The notes below the pieces were generated by a model. It was not told the DNA's origin. It saw nothing but the letters and a program-made list of their open reading frames with translations, and did no database searches. A program made the translations under genes and the position numbers. This document shows positions 22,415 through 30,502 of a stretch of DNA of 35,897 nt, one piece after another; position 1 is the first letter of the stretch, and every line of letters begins with the position of its first letter. The stretch lies in assembly GCA_030681525.1 (NCBI GenBank), contig JAUXSD010000273.1, positions 1 through 35,897 of the forward strand. Reading direction: 5' to 3'. The stretch comes from Solirubrobacteraceae bacterium (GTDB lineage: Bacteria; Actinomycetota; Thermoleophilia; Solirubrobacterales; Solirubrobacteraceae).

Positions 22415-24406
22415 ATGCGTCGAGCGATGGCACCCTCAGACAGAACCCGATCGGCAGCGCATGTCCCGGTACGCCGGGTCGGCAGCGCTGCGCACGAGCA
22501 CGTCGTCGAGTTCTACGAGACCGAGCAGTTTCTGTGCGACACGGTCACGGACTTCGTGGGTCCCGCTCTGCACGACGGCGGCGCGGTGATCGTCGTCGCC
22601 ACCGCCGCGCACCGCTATGACTTCGAGGCGGCGCTGCGCCGCTCCGGGTTCGACGTCGAGCACGCGATCGACGCCGATCGCTACGTGACGTTCGACGCGG
22701 CGGGGCTGCTCGCGCGCTTCATGGTCGACGGGGTGCCCGATGCGCGGCGGTTCGAGGACGTCGTCGGCGACGTGCTCGAGCGCGCGGGCGCCGGCGACCG
22801 GCGTGTGCGCGTCTACGGCGAGATGGTCGCGCTGCTGTGGGCCGACGGCGAGACCGAGGCGGCGATCGCGCTCGAGGGCCTCTGGAACGACCTCGCCGAC
22901 CGCCACGAGTTCGCGCTGCTGTGCGCCTACCCGATGGCCGCCTTCAAGGACGCCGCGAGCGCCGCCGCCTTCCAGCGCGTATGCGGCACGCACACCACCG
23001 TGATCCCGAGCGAGGGCTACTCGCTGCTGGACGGCGCCGACGACAAGCGCCGCGAGGTCGCCCGGCTGCAGCAGGAGAACGCCGCCCTGCGCGCCGAGGC
23101 GCGGCTCGCGCGCGCCGAGCGGGCCGACGCCGCCGCCCGCCGCCATCTCGACGAGCTGTGCGTCATCACGCTGGAGACGATCACCGAGGGCGTCGTCGAG
23201 CTCGACGGCGAGGGCCGCCTGGTCTGCATGAACCCCGCCGCCGAACGGCTGCTCGGCTGGGCCGAGAACGAGCTGCTCGGCCACCCCGTCGAGGACCTTC
23301 TGCACCGCCGGCGCCCCGAGGGCGTCGCCCCGCCCGGCGCCGACAGCCCGCTGGCCGGCGTCTTCGGGCAGCGCCGCACGGTGCGCTCGCGCGAGGACGC
23401 ACTCGTCCGGCGCGACGGACGCCTGCTGCCCGTGCTCTGCTCCGCCACGCCCGAGGCCAACGGCGGCGTCGTCATCGCCTTCAGCGACGTCACCGAGGAG
23501 ATCGAGAAGCGCCGCCGCGCCGAGCGACGGCTCGACACGATCGGCTGGATCAGCCGCGTGCGCGAGGCGATCGACGAGGATCGCCTGGAGCTGCACTCGC
23601 AGCCCATCCTGCCGCTGCGGGGCGGCGCCGCCCGCGAAGAGCTGCTGCTGCGGATGATCGGTCGCGACGGCGAGCTCATCCGCGCCGGCGCGTTCATGCC
23701 CGCCGCCGAGGAGCTCGGCCTGGCCTTCGAGGTCGACCGCTGGGTCATCGCCCGCGCCGTGCGCTTCGCCGCGCTCGGCCGCATCGTGCAGGTCAACCTC
23801 TCGGCCGCCTCGATCGCCGACCCGCGCGTGCTCGAGCTCGTCGAGCAGGAGCTGCGGACCGTGGACGCGCCGGCCGGCAACCTCGTCTTCGAGGTCACCG
23901 AGGCCGCGCTGCTGAGCGACCTCGCCGCCGGCGAGGCGTTCGCCGGAGCGCTGCGCGGGATCGGCTGCGGCCTGTCACTCGACGACTTCGGCAACGGGAC
24001 GGGCGGCTTCTCCTACCTGCAGGGCCTCAGCGTGCAGACCCTGAAGATCGACATCGACTTCGTCCGCGGCCTGCCCGGCAACCCGCACAACCAGCACCTC
24101 GTGCAGGCGATCGTGGCGCTGGCGCAAAGCTTCGGGATCGAGACGGTCGCCGGCGGCGTCGAGGACGACGACACCCTCGCGCTGCTGCGCGAGTACGGCG
24201 TCGACTACGCCCAGGGCTACGCGATCCACGGCCTGGCGCCGGTGGCCCGGCTCGTGACCCCGCTGCCCGCGCAGGACGACCGGCCGCCGCCGCTCGTCTC
24301 CGACCGCGCCCGCCTGCTGCGCGGCCGGCTGCTGGACCACCGCGAGCGCCAGCGCCAGCCGACGAGCGTCCCCGGCCTCGTCGAGGTCGTCCGCCTGAGC
24401 GCCTGA
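22415..24406 (+). CDS. MEDS-PAS-EAL signalling protein
   Basis: 663 residues from ATG 22415 (a second ATG at 22427 is possible). Residues about 25-205 match the MEDS/DcmR-type sensory domain (HVVEFYETEQFLCDTVTDFV; GEMVALLWADGETEAAI). A coiled coil follows (REVARLQQENAALRAEARLA), then a PAS domain (ITEGVVELDGEGRLVCMNPA) and a C-terminal EAL domain without GGDEF. EAL residues present are ELLLR for EALLR, Asn in VNLSA, Glu in FEVTEAAL, DDFGNG, LKIDIDFV and YAQGYAI. The usual AEGVE reads AGGVE, so one acidic residue is missing. It may be a c-di-GMP phosphodiesterase with lowered activity or a c-di-GMP/protein-binding module. Cytoplasmic; no membrane segment. Confidence 0.93.
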   Translation: MRRAMAPSDRTRSAAHVPVRRVGSAAHEHVVEFYETEQFLCDTVTDFVGPALHDGGAVIVVATAAHRYDFEAALRRSGFDVEHAIDADRYVTFDAAGLLARFMVDGVPDARRFEDVVGDVLERAGAGDRRVRVYGEMVALLWADGETEAAIALEGLWNDLADRHEFALLCAYPMAAFKDAASAAAFQRVCGTHTTVIPSEGYSLLDGADDKRREVARLQQENAALRAEARLARAERADAAARRHLDELCVITLETITEGVVELDGEGRLVCMNPAAERLLGWAENELLGHPVEDLLHRRRPEGVAPPGADSPLAGVFGQRRTVRSREDALVRRDGRLLPVLCSATPEANGGVVIAFSDVTEEIEKRRRAERRLDTIGWISRVREAIDEDRLELHSQPILPLRGGAAREELLLRMIGRDGELIRAGAFMPAAEELGLAFEVDRWVIARAVRFAALGRIVQVNLSAASIADPRVLELVEQELRTVDAPAGNLVFEVTEAALLSDLAAGEAFAGALRGIGCGLSLDDFGNGTGGFSYLQGLSVQTLKIDIDFVRGLPGNPHNQHLVQAIVALAQSFGIETVAGGVEDDDTLALLREYGVDYAQGYAIHGLAPVARLVTPLPAQDDRPPPLVSDRARLLRGRLLDHRERQRQPTSVPGLVEVVRLSA

Positions 24407-24437
24407 TCGGCCCCGGCGCCGCGCGAGACCGGCGCGC

Positions 24438-24671
24438 ATCGCCCCGGCCGTCCGTCTCATCACCTGCGCCCCCGCGCCGCTCGACGCCGCCGTCGCGGGC
24501 GACGGCTGGGGACCGCGCCTCTTCGTGATCGACGAACCGCAGACGCTCGCCGGCTGGGGCGGGTTGAACCGCGCGCCCGATGCCGACGGGGTCGTCTGGC
24601 GCTTTCGCCGCGAGCGCCAGGACCATGCGGCGCCCGATGGCGCGCGCTCGTCATCGCGGGCGATCGGGTAG
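24438..24671 (+). pseudogene. Coding-like fragment lacking a start
   Basis: One plus frame from about 24438 to the TAG at 24669-24671 has gene-like codon use (almost every third base G or C) and a protein-like sequence: VRLITCAPAPLDAAVAGDGW, then PRLFVIDEPQTLAGWGGLN, then GVVWRFRRERQDH. No ATG, GTG or TTG opens it; upstream it runs back into the EAL gene. I read it as the 3' remnant of a gene cut off at its 5' end. I do not recognise the family. Chance is possible but less likely than for other open frames here. Confidence 0.35.
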
Positions 24672-24680
24672 CTCGTCCGG

Positions 24681-25625
24681 ATGCACCGCCCCTTCCACCA
24701 GGGGCGCTTGGAGGATCTCCCCGAGCGCCCGCGGCTGGCGCACCGCTACTTCGATGCGCAGACCGAGACCGTCGTCGTGCCGTCCGCGCCGTTCGGCCCG
24801 GTCGCGACGCACGTCGTCTCCTACGGGCCGCCCGACGCGCCGCCGCTGCTGCTGGTGCACGGCCTGATGACCACGAGCTACTCGTGGCGCTACCTGTTCG
24901 AGCGGCTCGGCGACCGCTATCGCCTCGTCGCGCCCGATCTGCCCGGCTGCGGCCGCAGCGCGATCCCGCCCGCGGACCGGCCGCTGTCGGCGGTGGCGCT
25001 GGGCACCTTCATCGGCGAGCTGCAGCAGGCGCTCGGAATCGCGGGCTGCGCCACGGCAGGCAACTCGCTCGGCGGCCTGCTGTGCATGCACACCGCGCTG
25101 CGCGATCCCGCGAGCTTCGCGCGTCTTGCGGTCATCCACGCCCCGGCGCTGCTCGACGCGCGCCTCGGCGGACTGCACGTCGGGCTGCGGCTGCCCGGCG
25201 CGAAGGCGATCCTCGAGCGCGTCGTGCGGCGCGACCCGCTGCGCTGGGCGCACCGCAACGTCCACTACTACGACGAGTCGCTGAAGTCGCTCGAGGAGGC
25301 CCGCGAGTACGGCGACCCGCTCGCCGGCGCCGCGGGCGCCCGCGCGTTCATCCGCTGGCTCGACGACGCGCTCGAGCCGGGTGAGCTGAGGACGTTCGAA
25401 CGGGTCCTGCGCCGCCGTCGCGACAGCAACGCCGGCTTTCCGCTGCCGCTGCTGCTGGCCTACTCGCGGGAGGACGCGACGGTGCCGCCGAAGATGGGCG
25501 AGCGGCTGCACGCGCTGATCCCCGGCGCCGAGTTTCACTGGATCGAGCGCAGCTCGCACTTCGTGCAGGTCGACCGCCCCGCCGCGCTCGCCGAGCTGCT
25601 CGGCGGCTTCCTCGGCCCTGCCTGA
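24681..25625 (+). CDS. Alpha/beta hydrolase
   Basis: 314 residues. Fold markers: oxyanion strand LLLVHGLMTTSYSWRYLF, then LVAPDLPGCGRS, nucleophile elbow AGNSLGG (GxSxG), acid in LAYSREDATVPP and His in IERSSHFVQVDRP near the C-terminus. The layout resembles haloalkane dehalogenase/epoxide hydrolase-like and esterase members of the family. No signal peptide, so cytoplasmic. The substrate is unknown. It starts 10 bp after the coding-like fragment and is convergent with the M20 peptidase gene 6 bp away. Confidence 0.92.
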   Translation: MHRPFHQGRLEDLPERPRLAHRYFDAQTETVVVPSAPFGPVATHVVSYGPPDAPPLLLVHGLMTTSYSWRYLFERLGDRYRLVAPDLPGCGRSAIPPADRPLSAVALGTFIGELQQALGIAGCATAGNSLGGLLCMHTALRDPASFARLAVIHAPALLDARLGGLHVGLRLPGAKAILERVVRRDPLRWAHRNVHYYDESLKSLEEAREYGDPLAGAAGARAFIRWLDDALEPGELRTFERVLRRRRDSNAGFPLPLLLAYSREDATVPPKMGERLHALIPGAEFHWIERSSHFVQVDRPAALAELLGGFLGPA

Positions 25626-25631
25626 GCGGCG

Positions 25632-26765
25632 TCACGCGCAGATGCGACGTGCGGTCTCGACGAGCACCGCGGCGCACTGCTCGACGCTGAGCAGATCGCC
25701 GAACTCCTCGGCGGCGTGCGCGCCCGCGCCGCTCGGGCCGAAGACCACCGTCGGGATCCCGGCGGCCGCCGTGAACGCCGCGTCCATCCAGGGATGGTCG
25801 CCGACGATCTGCGGCGCGTCGCCCAGGATCGCCTCGCCCGCCGCGCGCAGCACGCGCACGATCTCGGCGTCGGGCGCGACCTCGAACGGCGCGCGCCACA
25901 GGCCCATGCGCAGCTCGGTCTCCAGCCGCGGATCGGCCTCGCGCGCCCGCTGCAGCAGCCCCTCGAGCTCGCGCCGCACGTCGTCGACGCCCTCGCCGGG
26001 CAGCGTGCGGCGCTCCAGGCCGAGCGTGCAGCGCGCCGGGTAGCTCGACAGCTCCTGGCCGCCGCCGATCACCGACGCGTGCAGGCTGGCCGGGCCGAGC
26101 AGCGGGTGCGGCGCCCCGTCCAGCCGCGCCTGCAGTGCGGCGATCTGCGCGAGCACCGGGCCCATGCCGGCGATCGCGTCGACGCCGAGGTCGGGGCGCG
26201 AGCCGTGCGCCGCGCGCCCGCGGGTCTCGAGCTCCGCCCAGGCGAAGCCCTTGTGCGCGACGCAGGCGCGCAGGTGCGTCGGCTCGGTCACGACGCACGC
26301 GTCGGCGCCGAAGCGCCGCAGCACGGCCTGCACGCCCTCGCTGGCGTGCTCCTCGTCGGCGACCGCCGTGACGACGACGTCGCCGCGCAACCGCCCGCGG
26401 TCGGCGGCGGCGCCGGCACCGGCCATCATGACCGCCGCCAGCCCGCCCTTCATGTCGTAGGCGCCGCGCCCGTATAGGCGCCCGTCGCGCACCTGCGGCT
26501 CGTGCGGGCGCGTCATGCCGGCGACGCCGACGGTATCCGTGTGGGCGTTGAGCATGAGCGACGCGCCGCCGCCCGTCCCGCGCGCGACGGCGACCACGCT
26601 GGGGCGCCCGCGCGGCTCGTCGACGACCGTCACGTCCAGGCCGCGCGCCTGCGTCCAGGCGGCGACGAAGGCCGCGATCTCGGCCTCGCCCGCGGCGCCC
26701 GGCACGAGCGCCGGGTTGACCGAGTCGATCGCGACGAGGTCGGCGAGCAGCCGCGCGGCGTCCAT
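25632..26765 (-). CDS. M20 family metallopeptidase (ArgE/DapE/CPG2-like)
   Basis: 377 residues from the ATG at 26765. Metal-binding and catalytic pattern: MLNAHTDTVGV (His and Asp), YGRGAYDMKGGLAA (bridging Asp), VADEEHASEG (catalytic Glu-Glu), VVTEPTHL (Glu/Asp ligand) and the last His in FGPSGAGAHAAEEFGD. The lid domain lies between (AHKGFAWAELETRGRAAHGS). Such enzymes remove acyl or amino-acid groups, for example acetylornithine or succinyl-diaminopimelate deacylases and carboxypeptidase G2. No arginine or lysine genes are nearby, so the substrate is open. It follows the zinc-binding-protein gene by 17 bp on the same strand. Confidence 0.93.
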   Translation of the reverse strand: MDAARLLADLVAIDSVNPALVPGAAGEAEIAAFVAAWTQARGLDVTVVDEPRGRPSVVAVARGTGGGASLMLNAHTDTVGVAGMTRPHEPQVRDGRLYGRGAYDMKGGLAAVMMAGAGAAADRGRLRGDVVVTAVADEEHASEGVQAVLRRFGADACVVTEPTHLRACVAHKGFAWAELETRGRAAHGSRPDLGVDAIAGMGPVLAQIAALQARLDGAPHPLLGPASLHASVIGGGQELSSYPARCTLGLERRTLPGEGVDDVRRELEGLLQRAREADPRLETELRMGLWRAPFEVAPDAEIVRVLRAAGEAILGDAPQIVGDHPWMDAAFTAAAGIPTVVFGPSGAGAHAAEEFGDLLSVEQCAAVLVETARRICA

Positions 26766-26782
26766 CGCGCGGATGGTGAGGG

Positions 26783-27496
26783 CTAGATCGCCGGCGTGCC
26801 CGGCGGCGGCATGAACGCGCTGAGGACGAGCAGCTGCGCGAGGCCCGTCACGAGCCGCGGCAGGTCGATCTCGGACTCCGGCACGATCCACCACGTCTGA
26901 CCGGGCTTGTCGCCCTCCTCCAGCGCCGGGCCGAGGATGTCGCCGTCGGTCGAGACGAGGCAGGGCAGCGGATAGCGCCCGGCGCCCGGGCCGGTGACGG
27001 TGTACTGGGTGCGGCGGCAGTCGACCGACCAGCCCTGGCGGTAGTCGGGGTTGCGCATGATGCTCGGCGGCGAGACCGGCACGCGCTCCTGCGCGGGACG
27101 CTCGATGCGGCGCAGGAACTCCGCCGCGACGTCCTTCGCCGTCAGCGTCGACGGCAGATCGGCGTCGCGCACCTTCTCGTCGTCGCTGCGCGTCTGGTCG
27201 CCGCTGAGCGCGATCGCGCGGTCGAGCCAGTGGCTGGGCAGCGGCGCGCGCGGCGCGTTGTTGATCTGCTCGAGCGCGTAGTTGCCGATGTCGGCGCGGC
27301 AGCCCTCGCAGTGCGGACCGTCGGCGAGGCGGATGGCCAGCTCGTAGCGGCCCATCGCGTTGGCCGAGATGCCCTCCGGGGCGGGAGGCAGCGTGCGAGA
27401 GTGCTCATCGCAGAGTGTCCGTCCGCAGCGATTGCAGGACGCGATCGCGAGCCGCCCGCACGCGCACGTGCCCACGGCTCCGTTGCTGTAGCTCAT
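26783..27496 (-). CDS. Zinc-ribbon/B-box-like protein of unknown function
   Basis: 237 residues. The N-terminus carries closely spaced ligands: CACGRLAIASCNRCGRTLCDEH, shown here as C-x-C, C-x2-C, C-x4-H spacing, then CEGCRADIG near residue 63, resembling B-box or ribbon zinc sites. The middle is charged; the C-terminal ~100 residues include WSVDCRRTQYTVTGPGAG and TWWIVPESEIDLPRLVTGLA, and end in a hydrophobic segment (LAQLLVLSAFMPPPG) that may be a helix. No family recognised. On the minus strand TAGACT (27508-27503) lies 6 nt before the ATG, so it is probably leaderless. It shares a divergent promoter region with the amidohydrolase gene. Confidence 0.8.
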   Translation of the reverse strand: MSYSNGAVGTCACGRLAIASCNRCGRTLCDEHSRTLPPAPEGISANAMGRYELAIRLADGPHCEGCRADIGNYALEQINNAPRAPLPSHWLDRAIALSGDQTRSDDEKVRDADLPSTLTAKDVAAEFLRRIERPAQERVPVSPPSIMRNPDYRQGWSVDCRRTQYTVTGPGAGRYPLPCLVSTDGDILGPALEEGDKPGQTWWIVPESEIDLPRLVTGLAQLLVLSAFMPPPGTPAI

Positions 27497-27502
27497 GCCC
27501 CG

Positions 27503-27573
27503 AGTCTAGGCATGACCTCGGGCGAGGTCACGCGATTTGTCACGAAAGTTGCGAGAGCGGCCATCCGTAGACT
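27503..27573. promoter_or_regulatory. Divergent -10 boxes with identical TAGACT
   Basis: TAGACT on the minus strand (27508-27503) is 6 nt before the ATG at 27496, and TAGACT on the plus strand (27568-27573) is 7 nt before the GTG at 27581. The same hexamer precedes ssrA. No ribosome-binding site fits in either gap. Confidence 0.5.
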
Positions 27574-27580
27574 GCCCGCG

Positions 27581-28702
27581 GTGTACGCCGACGAGCTGCT
27601 GATGCCCTGGTTCGAGCAGACGATGACGCTGCTGCCGCCGGCCACGCTGTTCGACGCTCACACGCACATCGGCGTCAACGATCCCGACGGCTTCAAGTGC
27701 ACCGCCGAGGAGCTGCTCGACACGCTGGCCCCGGCCGCGGCGCGCGCGGTCGTCTTCCCGATGCAGGAGCCCGACGGCTACGCGGCCGCCAACGACCACG
27801 TGCTGGCCGCCGCGGCGAACTCCGGCGACCGCCTCGTGGCGTTCTGCCGCGTCGACCCGCGGGCCGACGACGATCCCGTCGGCGAGGTGCGCCGCTGCCT
27901 GGCCGCCGGGGCGCGCGGCATCAAGCTGCACCCGCGCGCCGAGCGGTTCGGGCTCGACGAGCCGGTCGTGCGCGACCTCGTCGCGCTGGCCGACGAGGAG
28001 CGCCTGCCGATCCTCCTGCACGCCGGCCGCGGCATCCCGGCGCTGGGCGCGCACGTGCTCGAGTACGCGCACGAGTTCCCCCGCGCGCGGTTCATCCTGG
28101 CCCACTGCGCCGTCTCCGATCTGGCGTGGATCTGGCAGCGCATCCACGAGTACCCGAACGTCTTCTTCGACACCTCGTGGTTCAGCGCGACCGATCAGCT
28201 CGCGGTCTACTCCCACATCCCGCCGGGCCAGATCCTGCTCGCCACCGACATCCCGTTCGGGACGCCGCAGCTGGCCGTGATCGGCTCGCTGCGCTGCGCG
28301 CTGCAGGCGGGCCTGACGGCGGTGCAGCTCGAGAGCGTCATGGGCGGGCAGATCGCGCGCATCGTCGCGCGCGAGGAGACGCCCGACCTCGGGCCGGCCG
28401 TCGGCGACGGGCGCATCCGCCGCGACCCGCTGCTGGCCCGCGTGGAGTACTTCGCCAACGGCGCGTTCGCCACGGCGATCGCCGGGGGCGACGACGCGGA
28501 GTTCATCGACCTCGCGCGGCTGGCCAGCCTCGTCGGCGAGAGCGCGCCGCAGGCGTCGCTGGCCGAGTCGATCCGCGAGCTGCTCGCGCTCGCGCTGACG
28601 ATCCCGATGGGCGAGTCGCTGACCGAGCGCTTCGCGCACATCCACCTGCTCGTCACCGCGGCGGCGATCGCCGCGACCCCGGACGTTCCGGTCGTTTCCT
28701 GA
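27581..28702 (+). CDS. Amidohydrolase (PF04909-like, TIM-barrel metal hydrolase)
   Basis: 373 residues from the GTG at 27581; an in-frame ATG at 27512 is the alternative, but TAGACT sits 7 nt before the GTG. Metal-site signatures are FDAHTHIGVND (HxH), GIKLHPRAERF (Lys and His), ILLHAGRG, FILAHCAVSD (His) and LLATDIPFG (Asp), in the order found in the Amidohydro_2 family of hydrolases and decarboxylases. The last ~110 residues are an extra helical region (FIDLARLASLVGES). The product is probably cytoplasmic; the substrate is unknown. The isomerase-like and nucleotidyltransferase genes follow on the same strand. Confidence 0.9.
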   Translation: MYADELLMPWFEQTMTLLPPATLFDAHTHIGVNDPDGFKCTAEELLDTLAPAAARAVVFPMQEPDGYAAANDHVLAAAANSGDRLVAFCRVDPRADDDPVGEVRRCLAAGARGIKLHPRAERFGLDEPVVRDLVALADEERLPILLHAGRGIPALGAHVLEYAHEFPRARFILAHCAVSDLAWIWQRIHEYPNVFFDTSWFSATDQLAVYSHIPPGQILLATDIPFGTPQLAVIGSLRCALQAGLTAVQLESVMGGQIARIVAREETPDLGPAVGDGRIRRDPLLARVEYFANGAFATAIAGGDDAEFIDLARLASLVGESAPQASLAESIRELLALALTIPMGESLTERFAHIHLLVTAAAIAATPDVPVVS

Positions 28703-28722
28703 CGCGAGCCTGGTCTGGCGTC

Positions 28723-28739
28723 TGACGCGCCGGTTACGG
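28723..28739 (+). repeat. Half copy of the palindromic element, next to a start codon
   Basis: TGACGCGCCGGTTACGG matches the left half of copy B (7440-7456) at 15 of 17 positions; the right arm is absent. Its end overlaps TACGGT (28735-28740), which lies 9 nt before the GTG at 28750 and may serve as the -10 box. Confidence 0.4.
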
Positions 28740-28749
28740 TGCGGGTTTC

Positions 28750-29439
28750 GTGCCGTCCGCCGTCCTCACGCAGCCGGGGCCGATCGCCCGCCATCACCCC
28801 CTCGGCACCTCGACGGGCGCGCTCGCCGAGCTGCGCGGCGACTGGGCGGCGCTCGTCGACGAGGCCCAGCGCACGTCGACCTTCGCCGTCGAGCTGGCCG
28901 CGCTGTCGGCCGACGAGCTGCCCGACCTGCTGCACTTCCTCGCGACCGCGCCCGCGCTGCCGTTTCACTTCATCAGCCTGCATGCGCCGTCGAAGGGACG
29001 CCGCCTGCGCGAGAAGCAGCTCGTGGCGATGCTGACGGAGGTCGTGCGCAGCGTCGACGCCGTCGTCGTGCATCCCGACACGATCGACGACGCGTCTCGC
29101 TACGCGGCGCTGGGCTCGGCGCTCGTGCTCGAGAACATGGACGCGCGCAAGCGCGGCGGACGCACGGTCGCCGAGCTCGAGCCGTACTTCGCGGCGCTTC
29201 CGCAGGCCGGCTTCTGCTTCGACGTCGCGCATGTCGCGTCGGTCGACGCGACGCTCGCCGAGGGAGAGCGGCTGCTGGACTGCTTCGGCGCGCGGCTGCG
29301 CCACGTCCACGTCAGCTCGGTCGACGAGGACTGCCACCACGTCGCGCTCACCGCGCGCGACGAGGAGCGCTTCGGGCCGCTGCTGCGCCGCTGTCGTGAC
29401 GTGCCGTGGATCCTCGAGGCGCCGCTGCGGGAGCTCTGA
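28750..29439 (+). CDS. Sugar phosphate isomerase/epimerase-like TIM barrel
   Basis: 229 residues from GTG. It has the xylose-isomerase-like/AP-endonuclease-2 fold markers: FHFISLHAPSKG, VVVHPDTID, LVLENMDARKRGG (metal Glu), FCFDVAHVASVD (Asp, His), RHVHVSSVDEDCHH (His) and the terminal WILEAPL (Glu). At 229 residues it is shorter than typical IolE/IolI enzymes (250-300). A divalent-metal-dependent sugar or inositol isomerase, or a phosphate-ester enzyme, is expected; the substrate is not deducible. Its 3' end overlaps the next gene by 34 bp, which implies joint expression. Confidence 0.85.
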   Translation: MPSAVLTQPGPIARHHPLGTSTGALAELRGDWAALVDEAQRTSTFAVELAALSADELPDLLHFLATAPALPFHFISLHAPSKGRRLREKQLVAMLTEVVRSVDAVVVHPDTIDDASRYAALGSALVLENMDARKRGGRTVAELEPYFAALPQAGFCFDVAHVASVDATLAEGERLLDCFGARLRHVHVSSVDEDCHHVALTARDEERFGPLLRRCRDVPWILEAPLREL

Positions 29440-30434
29440 TCGCGAGCCCGGCCGGTGCGCTCGAGCGCTTGGCGGCGCACAGCGCCGAGGGCTTTCCCAA
29501 CCTGCTCGCCGGGCGCGAGCGAACCGCGGTGCGGCTGGCCGAGATGCGCGAGCGGGTCGCCGGGGTGCCGCTGCCCGCTGACGCGGCGATCGTCCTGTTC
29601 GGCTCCTGGGGACGCGGCGAGCTGACCGCGCACTCCGACGACGACTGGCTGCTGCTCGTCGACGGCGCGCTGCGAGCCGAGCACGAGCCGGTCGTCGCCG
29701 AGCTGCGTGCGCTGCTCGGCGCGGAGGACCGCAAGCCTGGTACGCAGGAGGTCTTCGGCGCGCCCGCCTCGGCGCAGGCCCTGGCGCGCCGGATCGGGCT
29801 CGACGAGGACACGAACCGCAGCCTGACGCGGCGCATGCTGCTGCTGCTCGAGTCGGTGCCGGTGGGCGGCGACGCGGCGTACGAGCGCTGCTGGGTGCAC
29901 GTCCTCGACAGCTACCTCGAGGACGCCACGAAGGACTTCCGCCCGCCGCGCTTCCTGCTCAACGACCTCGTGCGCTACTGGCGCACGATCTGCGTGGACT
30001 TCGTGGGCAAGCAGCGCGAGGACGAGGAGAAGTGGGGGCTGCGCAACGCCAAGCTGCGCACCGGGCGCAAGGTGCTGTTCGCCGCCGGGCTGCTGCCGAT
30101 CCTGCTCTGCGACCGCTACCGGCAGCCCGACATGCGCGACTTCCTCGTCACCCAGCTGCGCGCGCCGGCGACCGACCGGCTCGCCGCGGCGTTCGCGGCC
30201 TACGACCTCAGGGACGGCGGCGGACGCGCGCTGGACGCCTACGACCGCTGGATCGGGATGCTCGACGACGACGCCACGCGGGCCGAGCTGGCCGCGGTGC
30301 GGCGCGAGACGGCCGATGATTCGGACGCCTACGCGCGCGTCCGGCGGTCGGGACGCGAGCTCGAGGCGGGCCTGCTGGCGCTGCTGTTCGAGACCCCGCT
30401 GGTCGTGCTCGTGCGCGAGTACGGTGTCTTCTGA
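29406..30434 (+). CDS. Nucleotidyltransferase-fold protein
   Basis: 342 residues from the GTG at 29406; a TTG at 29470 is possible if overlap with the isomerase gene is not real. The key motif is VLFGSWGRGELTAHSDDDWL, i.e. GS-x9-DxD of the minimal/GlnD-like nucleotidyltransferase superfamily. A long helical C-terminal half follows (RFLLNDLVRYWRTICVDFVG; WGLRNAKLRTGRKVLFAAGL) of the kind that holds substrate in the DUF294/KNTase groups. It should transfer a nucleotidyl group to a protein, RNA or small molecule. It is not part of a recognisable HEPN-MNT toxin pair, since no HEPN gene is adjacent. The function is open. Confidence 0.82.
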   Translation: MDPRGAAAGALIASPAGALERLAAHSAEGFPNLLAGRERTAVRLAEMRERVAGVPLPADAAIVLFGSWGRGELTAHSDDDWLLLVDGALRAEHEPVVAELRALLGAEDRKPGTQEVFGAPASAQALARRIGLDEDTNRSLTRRMLLLLESVPVGGDAAYERCWVHVLDSYLEDATKDFRPPRFLLNDLVRYWRTICVDFVGKQREDEEKWGLRNAKLRTGRKVLFAAGLLPILLCDRYRQPDMRDFLVTQLRAPATDRLAAAFAAYDLRDGGGRALDAYDRWIGMLDDDATRAELAAVRRETADDSDAYARVRRSGRELEAGLLALLFETPLVVLVREYGVF

Positions 30435-30502
30435 GCGACGCGAAGACCCAGCAAATCGCGATCGCGCCCCCGCTTGCCTCAAGCCGCGATAAGCTCATGG
30501 CG

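Noticed and set aside
29406..30434. MNT component of a HEPN-MNT toxin-antitoxin system
   Set aside because: The protein is far longer than MNT antitoxins and no HEPN gene is adjacent; its neighbour is an isomerase-like enzyme.
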